NCBI GenBank assembly: GCA_947632245.1
Contig: CANRON010000003.1
Location: 1 to 46,854, forward strand
DNA: 46,854 nucleotides
Reading direction: 5' to 3'
DNA from: an uncultured Ignatzschineria sp.
GTDB taxonomy: Bacteria; Pseudomonadota; Gammaproteobacteria; Cardiobacteriales; Wohlfahrtiimonadaceae
Numbering within the stretch: position 1 is the first letter of the stretch; the number at the start of each line of letters is the position of its first letter. The notes beneath the pieces were generated by a model, which saw only the letters and a program-made list of their open reading frames with translations, made no database searches and had not been told where the DNA came from. The position numbers and the translations under genes were made by a program. This document shows positions 17,519 through 26,094 of the stretch, piece after piece.

Positions 17519-19189
17519 TTAGCGTGAAATCGGTTTGTACTTAATTCGTGTAGGATTATCTGCATCATCGCCTAATCTACGACGACGGTCAGCTTCATAC
17601 TCTTCATAGTTTCCTTCAAACCATTCTACATGAGAATCACCTTCAAAGGCTAGAATATGCGTCGCAATTCTATCTAGGAACCATCTATCATGCGAAATCA
17701 CCACAACACAGCCCGCAAATGCAAGAATAGCATCTTCAAGCGCACGTAATGTTTCGATATCGAGGTCGTTCGTCGGCTCATCGAGAAGAATTAAGTTTCC
17801 GCCTGATCTTAAGACTTTTGCAAGGTGAACACGGTTACGCTCTCCCCCTGAAAGATCGCGGATCAATTTCTGCTGATCTGAGCCTTTAAAGTTAAAGCGC
17901 CCACAATAAGCGCGCGATGGCGTTTCGTAGTTACCGACTTTAATAATGTCAGATCCACCTGAAATCTCTTCCCACACAGTCTTTGAACCATCAAGCGCAT
18001 CACGGCTCTGATCCACATAAGCCAACTGCACACTATCACCGACACGGAATACACCGTTATCCGCTTCAAGTTGCTTTGTCATGAGATTAAAGAGCGTTGA
18101 TTTACCGGCACCGTTAGGTCCAATCACCCCAACAATACCACCCTTTGGTAGATTAAAGCTTAAGTTTTCATAGAGAAGCTTATCCCCGAATGCTTTAGCA
18201 ATATCCGTCGCTTCAATCACGAGATCACCTAAACGTGGACCTGGTGGAATATAGATTTCCATCGTTTCATTACGTTCTTGGAACTCTTGGCTCTCTAACT
18301 CTTCAAAACGCGCTAAACGTGCTTTTGATTTTGTTTGACGACCCTTAACACCTTGACGAACCCACTCAAGCTCTTTCTTAATCGCTTTAGCACGTGATTC
18401 TTCTTGCTTTGATTCTTGCTCTAAACGACGTGTTTTTTGATCTAACCAGTCTGAATAGTTGCCTTCATAAGGAATACCATGACCACGGTCTAGCTCTAAA
18501 ATCCATCCCGCAACATTATCAAGGAAGTAACGGTCATGCGTTACCGCAACAACTGTTCCTGGATAATCATGCAAGAAACGCTCAAGCCATGCGACAGATT
18601 CTGCGTCTAAGTGGTTCGTTGGTTCATCAAGAAGCAACATATCCGGCTTCGAGAGCAGTAACTTACAGAGTGCTACACGACGTTTTTCACCCCCTGAAAG
18701 CGTTGCAATATCTCGATCCATTGGCGGAAGGCGAAGTGCATCTGCCGCGATTTCAAGTTGGCGATCAAGGCTATGACCATCACTACTTGCTAAAATCGCT
18801 TCTAATTCTGCTTGCTTTGCCGCTAATGCATCAAAGTCCGCATCTGGCTCTGCATAAGCTGCATAGACCGCATCTAACTCTACTTGTGCATTTTTAATGT
18901 CGCCGAGCGCTTCTTCTAAGTTGCCGCGTACATCTAATGCTTCGTTTAGCTTTGGTTCTTGCTCGAGGAAACCAATTTTAGTTCCTGGCTGAACACGTGC
19001 TTCACCCTGAATATTTTTATCCACGCCCGCCATAATGCGTAAAAGCGTTGATTTCCCTGATCCGTTTAATCCTAAAACACCAATTTTGGCCCCAGGGAAG
19101 AAAGAGATCGAAATATCTTTCAAGATCTCCTTGTTCGGTGGTACGACTTTACTCACACGATTCATCGTGTAGATAAATTGTCCTGACAT
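17519..19189 (-). CDS. ettA: Energy-dependent translational throttle protein EttA (ABC-F ATPase)
   Basis: An ABC-F protein that binds the ribosomal E site and gates translation by the ATP/ADP ratio. At 556 residues it matches E. coli EttA (555). Two nucleotide-binding domains are visible: Walker A GLNGSGKST (about residues 40-48), signature LSGGEKRRVAL and Walker B LLLDEPTNHLD; then Walker A GPNGAGKST (about residue 353), signature LSGGERNRVHL and Walker B LLDEPTNDLD. The arginine/lysine-rich linker (KKELEWVRQGVKGRQTKSKARL) lies between them, and the arm insertion is in the first domain (about residues 90-135). It heads the operon with the zf-CHCC protein and tsaB. Confidence 0.96.
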   Translation of the reverse strand: MSGQFIYTMNRVSKVVPPNKEILKDISISFFPGAKIGVLGLNGSGKSTLLRIMAGVDKNIQGEARVQPGTKIGFLEQEPKLNEALDVRGNLEEALGDIKNAQVELDAVYAAYAEPDADFDALAAKQAELEAILASSDGHSLDRQLEIAADALRLPPMDRDIATLSGGEKRRVALCKLLLSKPDMLLLDEPTNHLDAESVAWLERFLHDYPGTVVAVTHDRYFLDNVAGWILELDRGHGIPYEGNYSDWLDQKTRRLEQESKQEESRAKAIKKELEWVRQGVKGRQTKSKARLARFEELESQEFQERNETMEIYIPPGPRLGDLVIEATDIAKAFGDKLLYENLSFNLPKGGIVGVIGPNGAGKSTLFNLMTKQLEADNGVFRVGDSVQLAYVDQSRDALDGSKTVWEEISGGSDIIKVGNYETPSRAYCGRFNFKGSDQQKLIRDLSGGERNRVHLAKVLRSGGNLILLDEPTNDLDIETLRALEDAILAFAGCVVVISHDRWFLDRIATHILAFEGDSHVEWFEGNYEEYEADRRRRLGDDADNPTRIKYKPISR

Positions 19190-19629
19190 ATATTAAAATC
19201 CTTATCTAAAGATAACTTGATCAATCTCGCAAGTCTGACCAATGGCTTGTACAAATTATTTTCCGATATTCTACCCTATATTGCGTTAAATTGATGCCAA
19301 AGGCTGAGTTTTTTTCAATTACTCACACCCCTTTTATCAATCCTTATTGCATTCACTCGCTATCCGCACACTATTTATGGGCATCTCTAAGCTGTATTAC
19401 TGACTATCTCCATGATAATGTGATAGTTGTATCTGATGATGACAAATAGTGATGATCTTATAGAGAAATAATGACCGTAATAAATGTCGGTGAAAGGTCT
19501 GTGAGGAAGCCATCTTTCATGTTTCTGTGAAATACTATTGATCCCTCTGTGCCCCTTCTCTCTCTAAGAATGATTCAATCACATAATAAGCACAATTAAA
19601 AAACTAACAACCTCAAGGAGAAGATTATA
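19190..19629. other. Divergent intergenic region ettA / quinone oxidoreductase
   Basis: About 440 bases without a credible gene. Short inverted repeats are present (TTATCT/AGATAA at about 19202-19215, just upstream of ettA) but no clear -35/-10 pair that I would defend. The right end carries the AAGGAG ribosome binding site of the downstream gene. Confidence 0.5.
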
Positions 19630-20598
19630 ATGCCTTATCAAATCACACTCAAAGCGCAAGGTGACATCAGCAATCTCGTCAAAGAAGATATCTCGCTAGC
19701 ACCCCCTTCAAAAGGGGAAGTCACAATCCAGCAAACCGCTATCGGCCTGAATTTTATCGATACTTATCATCGCGATGGCCTCTATAAGCTTGAAACGCCG
19801 ACCGTTATTGGCCAGGAAGCCGCCGGCGTGATCACCGCTGTTGGCGAAGATGTAACAGGCTTTAATATTGGCGATAGAATCTGCTATGCCAGCGTTTTAG
19901 GTGCTTATACTTCCGAGCGAAATATATCCACAGAAAGACTTATTAAAATCCCCAGCAGTATCTCTTATGCGGAGGCGGCATCTTCGCTCATTCGCGGCGG
20001 CACAGCCAGTTACCTTCTTTTTGATCTATTTAAGCTACAGTCAGAGCATACGGCGCTGATTCATGCCGGCGCCGGCGGCGTTGGTCAAATTCTTATTCAA
20101 TGGGCGAAAGCAATTGGTGCAACGGTTATTACGACAGTTGGCAGCGCAGAGAAAGCAGAAGTTGCTAAAGCTTTGGGGGCAGATCTTGTGATTAATTACC
20201 GCACTGAAGATTTTGCAAAACGTGTCCGTGAATTTATGCCGGATGGCGTAGATGTTGTCTATGATGGTGTCGGTAAAGATACTTTCTTGCCATCGCTCGA
20301 TTGCTTAAAGCTCCTCGGCATGATGGTCTCATTTGGGAATGCATCGGGTGCGCCGCCGGCGATCTCCCCGCTATTACTCCTTGAAAAAGGCAGCCTCTTC
20401 TTAACCCGCCCGAACCTCAATGCTTATACATCGACAAAAGAGCGTTACCAAACCGTAATGGATCGTTGGTTCTTAGCGCTCAGCTCAGGTCAAATTAAAC
20501 TCTCGCTACAACAAACATTCCCGCTCTCAGATGTCGGCCGAGCCCATCAAGCACTTGAAAACAGAGAGATCGTCGGCTCTGCTGTATTAATCCCTTAA
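19630..20598 (+). CDS. NADPH:quinone oxidoreductase, zinc-independent MDR family
   Basis: A medium-chain dehydrogenase/reductase of the zeta-crystallin/QorA type (322 residues), which reduces quinones with NADPH in the cytosol. The GroES-like N-terminal domain shows LNFIDTYHRDGLYK and VIGQEAAGVITAVGEDV. The Rossmann domain shows HAGAGGVGQILIQWAKAIGA near residue 145. The zinc-ligand residues of alcohol dehydrogenases are missing, as expected. Downstream LITRPNL-like segments (LFLTRPNLNAYT) match Qor. A clear AAGGAG ribosome binding site precedes the ATG and a terminator follows, so it is a single-gene unit. Confidence 0.92.
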   Translation: MPYQITLKAQGDISNLVKEDISLAPPSKGEVTIQQTAIGLNFIDTYHRDGLYKLETPTVIGQEAAGVITAVGEDVTGFNIGDRICYASVLGAYTSERNISTERLIKIPSSISYAEAASSLIRGGTASYLLFDLFKLQSEHTALIHAGAGGVGQILIQWAKAIGATVITTVGSAEKAEVAKALGADLVINYRTEDFAKRVREFMPDGVDVVYDGVGKDTFLPSLDCLKLLGMMVSFGNASGAPPAISPLLLLEKGSLFLTRPNLNAYTSTKERYQTVMDRWFLALSSGQIKLSLQQTFPLSDVGRAHQALENREIVGSAVLIP

Positions 20599-20635
20599 TC
20601 CGTAATAGTCATAATAGTCAGACTATAAACCAAAG

Positions 20636-20663
20636 CGCCATGTCTTCATTGTCATGGCGTTTT
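20636..20663 (+). terminator. Intrinsic terminator after the quinone oxidoreductase gene
   Basis: Stem CGCCATG (20636-20642) and CATGGCG (20653-20659) with a 10-base loop, followed by four Ts. Medium strength. Confidence 0.75.
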
Positions 20664-20738
20664 CTATGTCGAATCGTTCACCACTCTTTATTTACTTAAA
20701 ACTACCCTAAATACGCATTAAGACCTATTTTATTCCTC

Positions 20739-20770
20739 AAGCTTACTATTTACTATAAAATGGTAAGCTT
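20739..20770 (+). repeat. 32-bp inverted repeat overlapping a putative -10, upstream of the SafE-like gene
   Basis: Arms AAGCTTACTATTT (20739-20751) and AAATGGTAAGCTT (20758-20770) pair at 12 of 13 positions plus one G-T, around ACTATA. A -10-like TATAAA (20754-20759) sits at the centre. No T-run follows. It may be an operator, or a leader hairpin if transcription starts upstream. Confidence 0.45.
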
Positions 20771-20808
20771 AATCGCAAACTGACATTAATTTAAAGAGGA
20801 AATGATTC

Positions 20809-21678
20809 ATGGCTGAGTTTTTAGCACTCCTTACCGGTGCTTTTTTTATTGGTTTTGCAGCCCAAACACACTGCGTTGGAATGTGCGGGCCTGTCATTGG
20901 AATACTCGGCATGAATAACTCTTACAAACGTATTCCTGCCGCCATTCTTTATAATTTTGGCCGCATCACAACCTACACGCTACTCGGCGTTATTGGTGGT
21001 TTAATTGCAGCCTCAGTATCAGATATATCATCCATACAATATGTGATTCGCTATGTTGCCGGCGGCATTATGATTCTCATCGCATTACAATTATTTGGTA
21101 TGCCCCAAGCTTTAGGCTTTATCGAAAGACCCTTTCAATATATTTGGAAACCTATTCAAAAATTCTCTCAGCGCTTTTTCCCTATCCGCACTGCTCGCGG
21201 TACTTATACAGTAGGCATGATATGGGGATTACTCCCCTGCGGCGCTGTTTATGGCCCACTCGCCATTGCAATGGGTGCGGGATCTGTTGCTAAATCCGCT
21301 GGTATTATGTTTGCTTTTGGCCTTGGCACACTCCCCCTGATGCTAGGTCTTGCTATTTTTGGTAACTTTGTCGGTCACTTTTTTGCAAAGAAAAAAGTTC
21401 GTATGATTGCCGGCATCATGGTGTTAATGATGGCGATCTATTACCTGGGCTGGATCGCGCCACAAGAAAAAGTATCGAAGCGAGCGGCCACACTCAGCAC
21501 GCAAACTGAACAGATCAGAAGTGGCGAAAAAAGCGCGACTGATATGCTAGAAAATTTGAAAAACTCAGGCCATGGACATGGCGAGTCTCATAACGGCCAC
21601 GGGACTCAAGCTCAGGATATGCACTCTTCGCATGATGAATCTCCGGAAAATGATGCGCATCATGCTACTCATCATTAA
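20809..21678 (+). CDS. TauE/SafE-like (DsbD_2) membrane protein with a His-rich tail
   Basis: A 289-residue inner-membrane protein with about six helices. The two family cysteine motifs are visible: HCVGMCGP (H21, C22, C26) in the first helix and GLLPCGAVYGPL (C144) in the fourth. This is the architecture of the DsbD-transmembrane-like sulfite exporter/cytochrome-biogenesis family. Relatives sit near cbb3 oxidase and copper genes, but no such gene is in this window. The last about 40 residues hold ten histidines plus acidic residues, probably a metal-binding tail on one face of the membrane. AGAGGA lies 9 bases before the ATG. Substrate unknown; a metal or redox role is an inference. Confidence 0.8.
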   Translation: MAEFLALLTGAFFIGFAAQTHCVGMCGPVIGILGMNNSYKRIPAAILYNFGRITTYTLLGVIGGLIAASVSDISSIQYVIRYVAGGIMILIALQLFGMPQALGFIERPFQYIWKPIQKFSQRFFPIRTARGTYTVGMIWGLLPCGAVYGPLAIAMGAGSVAKSAGIMFAFGLGTLPLMLGLAIFGNFVGHFFAKKKVRMIAGIMVLMMAIYYLGWIAPQEKVSKRAATLSTQTEQIRSGEKSATDMLENLKNSGHGHGESHNGHGTQAQDMHSSHDESPENDAHHATHH

Positions 21679-21932
21679 ATATCTGTAAATTACCTGTAAA
21701 TTTTCTAGATCTGTTTTAAGATGATTTTAAATCGAAATCAAGCTTTGATGACAGTATTGAAAGGATTCAGGGAATCATGAGTGCATTTGTCGTAGAGAAA
21801 GGTAATAATAGATTATAAGGTGATATATTTGCGCATTAATGTAAAAAATTAGCATTCTGCCATATCACTTCTCGGAATAAAAAATAATAACAGACATATC
21901 GATATACATCAGAGTAAAAGGGGCTATCACAC

Positions 21933-22616
21933 ATGAGTAAACGCTATAAAATCCATTCTAAAGTCTATGAAAGATATGAGAACTTTATGCATATCATTGA
22001 AGATACAGAAACCGGTGAGGCGATCATTATTGATCCTGCTTGGGATGAGGAGTATTTTACAGATGAAATCGAGCGATTAGGGGTTAAACCTGTCGCTATT
22101 TGGCTGACTCATGGCCATCATGATCATGTCAGCGCTGTACAGATGCTGAGGGATTTCTATCCGATGCCAGTGTATGCATCTAATATCGAAATTGATTTTA
22201 TTAATTCATACCCTAAAGGCGATTTACCGCCTGCATTTAGAGAGCTACCGGATGATGTCATCCCGCTTTACGATAATGATACGCTTGATTTTGCCGGCGA
22301 AAAAGTCCGTGTCATCAATACACCAGGACATAGCTCAGGATCTATCTGTTTTCTCTTTTCAGATGATATCATTACCGGTGATACGCTCTTTGTCGATGGT
22401 TGTGGGCGTGCTGATATTACCGGCTCCGATCCAGAGCAGCTCTTTGATTCGCTGAATCGCATCATCAAAGAAGTCCCCCACCATGTGACAATTCATACGG
22501 GGCACTCCTATGGACCCTCACCAACGGCAACGCTTGCGTCACAAATAAAGACGAATCCCTATCTACAAAAACTTGATGATAAAGAACACTTTATTCAATA
22601 TCGTATGGGGCAATAA
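21933..22616 (+). CDS. MBL-fold metallohydrolase, glyoxalase II-like (YcbL type)
   Basis: A 227-residue metallo-beta-lactamase-fold hydrolase. The first metal motif reads THGHHDHV (HxHxDH, about residue 60). Later ligands lie in NTPGHSSGS, ITGDTLFVDGCGRADITGSD and IHTGHSYGP. The GRADITGSD loop is like that of YcbL and persulfide dioxygenase relatives, so hydrolysis of a glutathione thioester or related sulfur chemistry is plausible but unproven. An AAGGGG ribosome binding site lies upstream. The PhnD-type gene follows in the same direction, with its chosen start 43 bases after this stop. Confidence 0.85.
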   Translation: MSKRYKIHSKVYERYENFMHIIEDTETGEAIIIDPAWDEEYFTDEIERLGVKPVAIWLTHGHHDHVSAVQMLRDFYPMPVYASNIEIDFINSYPKGDLPPAFRELPDDVIPLYDNDTLDFAGEKVRVINTPGHSSGSICFLFSDDIITGDTLFVDGCGRADITGSDPEQLFDSLNRIIKEVPHHVTIHTGHSYGPSPTATLASQIKTNPYLQKLDDKEHFIQYRMGQ

Positions 22617-22658
22617 CATATATTCTTTCTGGGTAAAAGAATGCTGAGGATAAACGAA

Positions 22659-23591
22659 ATGATGTCTCGATACTATTTGACACCACTACTATCACTCCTG
22701 TTAGGGATTTCTATCTCCTTTGGTGATGCATGTGAAAATCGCGGCGACCTCTCTTTAAAGTTTTGTGATCGCAACTTCAATCTTGTTGCGGATACGCCCA
22801 GTGACCCAAATGAGTGGATTAATCCAGATCCACTCATTATTAGCCTTATACCCAATGAAAACCCTCTGTCTTTTGCCACTGAAATGGCTGATTTTTATCA
22901 ATACCTTAAATCCTGTCTGGATAGAAATGTCATCTTCTATCCCCTACAAAGTAGTGATGCTGAAATTGACGCCATGAAAAACGGCCGAATTCATGTTGCC
23001 AGCTTTTCATCCGGAACAACAATTATTGCCGTCAATGTTGCAGGTGCCGTGCCATTTGCGGTGAAAGGGGATATTTCAGGCCCCGTTGACACTAATATGC
23101 TCGTTATTGTCAGAGCTGATAGCCCTTACCAATCTCTTTCTGATCTCAAAGGAAAGCGAGTAGCCCATGTCAATGCAACCTCTTTTACCGGTCATCTTGC
23201 TGCGCTCTCTTTTCTGCCGAGTGAGGGCATTGAACCCCATACAGATTACCAGATCTATTTTTCAGGAAAACATAACCGATCAATTAACGGTGTAAAATCA
23301 GGTGATTATGATGCAGCAACAATTGCGTCTGAAGTCTTAGATCGAATGGTGGCCGGCCAAGATGTCAGCTATGATGATTTCCGTATCCTCTATAAAAGTG
23401 ATGCGCTACCTTCCGCGGCCTTTAGTTACGCGCACAATCTTGCGCCCGATCTACAAAATCAACTTAGAAGCTGCTTTTATAATTATAAATTCACACCTGA
23501 AATGACTGCATCATTTCTAGGAAGTGATCGCTATTTACCTATTAACTACAAAGATAGCTGGAAAACAGCGCGAGAAATTATTCAACAATAG
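22659..23591 (+). CDS. PhnD-type phosphate/phosphonate-family substrate-binding protein, orphan
   Basis: A 310-residue secreted protein of the PhnD-like periplasmic binding family (PF12974-type). I start at the first ATG of the pair at 22659, because GAGG lies 9 bases upstream and a hydrophobic signal sequence follows at once. An ATG at 22641 adds six residues. Features: signal peptide about residues 1-22, then LIISLIPNENPLSFATEMADFYQYL, DTNMLVIVRADSPYQSLSDLKGKRVAHVNATSF and the hinge NRSINGVKSGDYDAATIAS. No permease or ATPase gene lies nearby, so it may serve a distant transporter or act as a sensor-type binder. The ligand cannot be read from sequence. Confidence 0.8.
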   Translation: MMSRYYLTPLLSLLLGISISFGDACENRGDLSLKFCDRNFNLVADTPSDPNEWINPDPLIISLIPNENPLSFATEMADFYQYLKSCLDRNVIFYPLQSSDAEIDAMKNGRIHVASFSSGTTIIAVNVAGAVPFAVKGDISGPVDTNMLVIVRADSPYQSLSDLKGKRVAHVNATSFTGHLAALSFLPSEGIEPHTDYQIYFSGKHNRSINGVKSGDYDAATIASEVLDRMVAGQDVSYDDFRILYKSDALPSAAFSYAHNLAPDLQNQLRSCFYNYKFTPEMTASFLGSDRYLPINYKDSWKTAREIIQQ

Positions 23592-23643
23592 CCTAAAAAA
23601 CGCGCATTCATGCCACATCGTAAGGAACCTGTACTTTTCAGAT

Positions 23644-25032
23644 TTATAGCGCCTTATTAAAGCGCAGCTCATGATATAAAAAACGATTGGGATGGATGGC
23701 TGCACGCAAGATACCGGGATATTTCTCAATACCCCCTGTTAAATACAATGCAATCATTTCCCCTGCAATCGGCGCCGTAATCATACCGCGAGAGCCATGT
23801 GCAGTAGAGAGATAAAGTCCCCTCAGCCACGGTACATTGGCATCCGGAATCACCTTTGCATCTAAACGAATCGCATTAAACCGCGCTAAAAAAAGTGACC
23901 GATCTGCAATAGGCCCCACAATCGGGAGCGAGCCCATTGCACTCGCGCGCGTTGCAGCTCGCCCCTCAAGCGCCGCCAACGCTTTTACAATCAGCGCGTT
24001 TTCTAGATACGCCCCCTGCCCTTTCTCCTGATTGTCTAATGTTGCAAACTGTGTCAATCCTAGCGCATCGATGATCTCTAAGGAATTTAAAGCTAACATC
24101 TCAACGTTCTCAAGATGCTCACTAGCCGTCGGATTTCCACCTGGCTGATCACGGTGAAAAGTTGCACCAAATGTCGTACAAGCGGTACCATTCATCATCT
24201 TTGCTGGGGCAACATACCCCTCACCACTCACAACAACTTGTAGATTAGATACGCCTTTTACCGTCGTCGTCTGTCCCCTCACAACGGTAAATGGAATACT
24301 TTTACAAGGGGCAAGCTTAGAGACTTGATCCGCCATTGCTAAGACAACAGCCTTTCCAATCCGCGGCAGATTACCTTTAATATCTACCTGCCATAGCGGT
24401 GCCTGATCATGCTCACCACTTCTTAGCATTTTCACAGCGGATACATCACTCTCCGTCACAAGTGTAATATTCGGGTGATTTAATAACGCTCTCACCAATG
24501 CAGGCGGTGATACCCAGCCTGAACGAGGATAAAAAAGCCCGCCTGAAGTTAAAGAGATGCCAGCGAGTCGACTCGCTTCAGCTTGATTGACCGCATACAA
24601 TAAACTATCGTCATATATTTCCGCCAAGCGAGCCTGATTCTCTTGTTGCTTGGGTGTTTGAGCAAGCTGCAATAATCCAGAATCATCCCAATCATCCCCT
24701 TTTTTAAGCAAACCTCTTTCCGTTAATAGCCTTAAAATAGCTAATGTCTTCTCAAAACCTGCTGTAATTAGATCATTTTGATAGGTGAGATTTGGCGATA
24801 ATTTCAGATATAGCATGCCCTGAACATTTCCTGATCCCAACGTTGCCGGTTCCGCCTCTTTTTCTAAAACTTGCACACGAAAACCTTGCTCCGCCATCTC
24901 AAAAGCGACACTTGCACCGGCAATACCCGCACCAATAACAATAATATCCGCATCAAAATGATGCTGCGCATATTGCTCACTATTCAAAGAGAGCGGGGAA
25001 TATTGATTCCATGGCGCAACTAAATCAGTCAT
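23644..25032 (-). CDS. mnmC: FAD-dependent cmnm5(s2)U34 oxidoreductase, stand-alone MnmC C-terminal domain
   Basis: A 462-residue FAD oxidoreductase of the DAO family. The Rossmann motif IIVIGAGIAGASVAFEMAEQG (about residues 30-50, key GxGxxG) is near the N-terminus. The family fragments GSGNVQGMLYLKLSPN, GWVSPPALVRALL, VRGQTT and the C-terminal end NRFLYHEL match the oxidase half of MnmC, which removes the carboxymethyl group from cmnm5U34 in tRNA. In E. coli this half is fused to a methyltransferase (668 residues in total). Here the methyltransferase half is missing from the gene and from the window. The MnmG that makes its substrate is encoded at 42278-44182. Confidence 0.87.
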   Translation of the reverse strand: MTDLVAPWNQYSPLSLNSEQYAQHHFDADIIVIGAGIAGASVAFEMAEQGFRVQVLEKEAEPATLGSGNVQGMLYLKLSPNLTYQNDLITAGFEKTLAILRLLTERGLLKKGDDWDDSGLLQLAQTPKQQENQARLAEIYDDSLLYAVNQAEASRLAGISLTSGGLFYPRSGWVSPPALVRALLNHPNITLVTESDVSAVKMLRSGEHDQAPLWQVDIKGNLPRIGKAVVLAMADQVSKLAPCKSIPFTVVRGQTTTVKGVSNLQVVVSGEGYVAPAKMMNGTACTTFGATFHRDQPGGNPTASEHLENVEMLALNSLEIIDALGLTQFATLDNQEKGQGAYLENALIVKALAALEGRAATRASAMGSLPIVGPIADRSLFLARFNAIRLDAKVIPDANVPWLRGLYLSTAHGSRGMITAPIAGEMIALYLTGGIEKYPGILRAAIHPNRFLYHELRFNKAL

Positions 25033-25160
25033 TCACTTATTTGCCTTCACTCAAAAAAAGATAAAAATCAGATCACTAAAACCTGCACATATCCGAGGGT
25101 TATAGTGCTGCACGCTTTCGATCATACTGTATATAAAGCATATTCCTATGTTAAATAGAA

Positions 25161-25175
25161 ATAACGTAGCGTTAT
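25161..25175. repeat. Short palindrome between mnmC and the lipoprotein gene
   Basis: Perfect 6-bp arms ATAACG and CGTTAT with spacer TAG, in the divergent promoter region. It looks like an operator half-site pair; the binder is unknown. Confidence 0.3.
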
Positions 25176-25281
25176 CATACAATGTTCTATAAAATAGGTC
25201 CGATAGAATATTTAATTCAGAGTTATTCTTCATTTACTATGGATATTTAACTCCTTCTTGCAACAATTAAGGCAAAAAATT

Positions 25282-25812
25282 ATGAAAAAAATGATTAAAG
25301 TTGGTCTTGGTCTCTTATTTGTGACCGTACTTGCAGCATGTAATGATAAAGCTGAAACAGCGGTTGAAGCCGAAGCTTCTGCAAATGAAGCAGCTGTTGT
25401 CAATACCGTTACTGAAACAGCTGTCTACGAACTTGAACAACCAGGCGTGACCATTAAAATGACAATTTTTGGCGAAAATGACAAAGTTACAAAACAGATC
25501 ACAAATAGCACAATCGAATACTCAGCAATTGGTGCTTCTGATGCCGAACAAGCTAAAACAATTTTAGATGAAGTGACAAACAATACTGATTACGGTGCCA
25601 TCCAAGGTATTACTTATAAAATGGAGTATGGCCCAACTTCAGCACAAGAGAGCATTGAAGTCGACCTCACAAAAGCAGATCTTAAACAGCTTTCAGAGCT
25701 TCCAGGTTCCGCATTTGAAGGAAATCCAGAGCAAGGCATCAGCTTCTCGGCAACGGGTACGCTTCTTGAGAGCTCAGGTTTTACAAAACTTTCTGAAGAG
25801 ACTAAAGACTAA
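25282..25812 (+). CDS. DUF1307 (YehR-like) lipoprotein
   Basis: A 176-residue lipoprotein. I start at the ATG at 25282 (begins MKKMIKVGLGLLF), because the signal peptide and lipobox VLAAC (lipidated C20) follow properly and TTAAGG lies upstream. A TTG at 25258 is not needed. The mature part has a short Ala/Glu linker and then a DUF1307-like domain (YELEQPGVTIKMTIFGENDKV, key residues YE..QPGV...M). The function of YehR-type lipoproteins is unknown. A very strong terminator follows, so it is a single-gene unit. Confidence 0.8.
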   Translation: MKKMIKVGLGLLFVTVLAACNDKAETAVEAEASANEAAVVNTVTETAVYELEQPGVTIKMTIFGENDKVTKQITNSTIEYSAIGASDAEQAKTILDEVTNNTDYGAIQGITYKMEYGPTSAQESIEVDLTKADLKQLSELPGSAFEGNPEQGISFSATGTLLESSGFTKLSEETKD

Positions 25813-25894
25813 GTAGATCCATCCGTTTCGATTCATCGTTATCATCAACATTGAATCAATATGAGAAAGTCGTAAAAGTATTTAAAACATAGAT

Positions 25895-25930
25895 AAAACC
25901 CGAAAGTAGATATCTACTTTCGGGTTTTTT
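25895..25930 (+). terminator. Strong intrinsic terminator after the DUF1307 lipoprotein gene
   Basis: Near-perfect stem CCCGAAAGTAG / CTACTTTCGGG around ATAT, flanked by A4 before and T6 after. The hairpin begins about 80 bases after the stop codon. Confidence 0.92.
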
Positions 25931-25970
25931 AGTGTCTCTGAAAAAGTTTAGAAAAACTTTACTGAAGACT

Positions 25971-26021
25971 GATTTAGGGAGAGGAAAAGATAACATAAGT
26001 TCCTTTACCCCTCCCTAAATC
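25971..26021. repeat. Long inverted repeat between convergent genes
   Basis: Arms GATTTAGGGAGAGG (25971-25984) and CCCCTCCCTAAATC (26008-26021) pair at 13 of 14 positions around a 23-base loop. It lies between the lipoprotein terminator and the end of the ABC-2 permease gene. No T-run follows on either strand. It may end the permease transcript or be a dispersed palindromic repeat. Confidence 0.45.
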
Positions 26022-26094
26022 ATGCTCAACTCACACCTTCAAAAAAATGCTGTCAGTCGTCTATCAAAATGATAATGACACTTAATCATTCGGT

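Noticed and set aside
21779-21817. A 12-codon ORF (MSAFVVEKGNNRL) after the SafE-like gene
   Set aside because: A ribosome-binding-like GGGA is close by, but the frame is too short and nothing supports it; it may be a remnant.
25051-25233. A 60-codon minus-strand frame upstream of mnmC
   Set aside because: It has no ribosome binding site, a composition typical of AT-rich non-coding DNA, and runs through the likely divergent promoter region.
26040-26094. A Fur-box-like ATGATAATGA at the 3' end of the permease gene
   Set aside because: It matches only a half site and lies downstream of the operon, where no promoter is seen.
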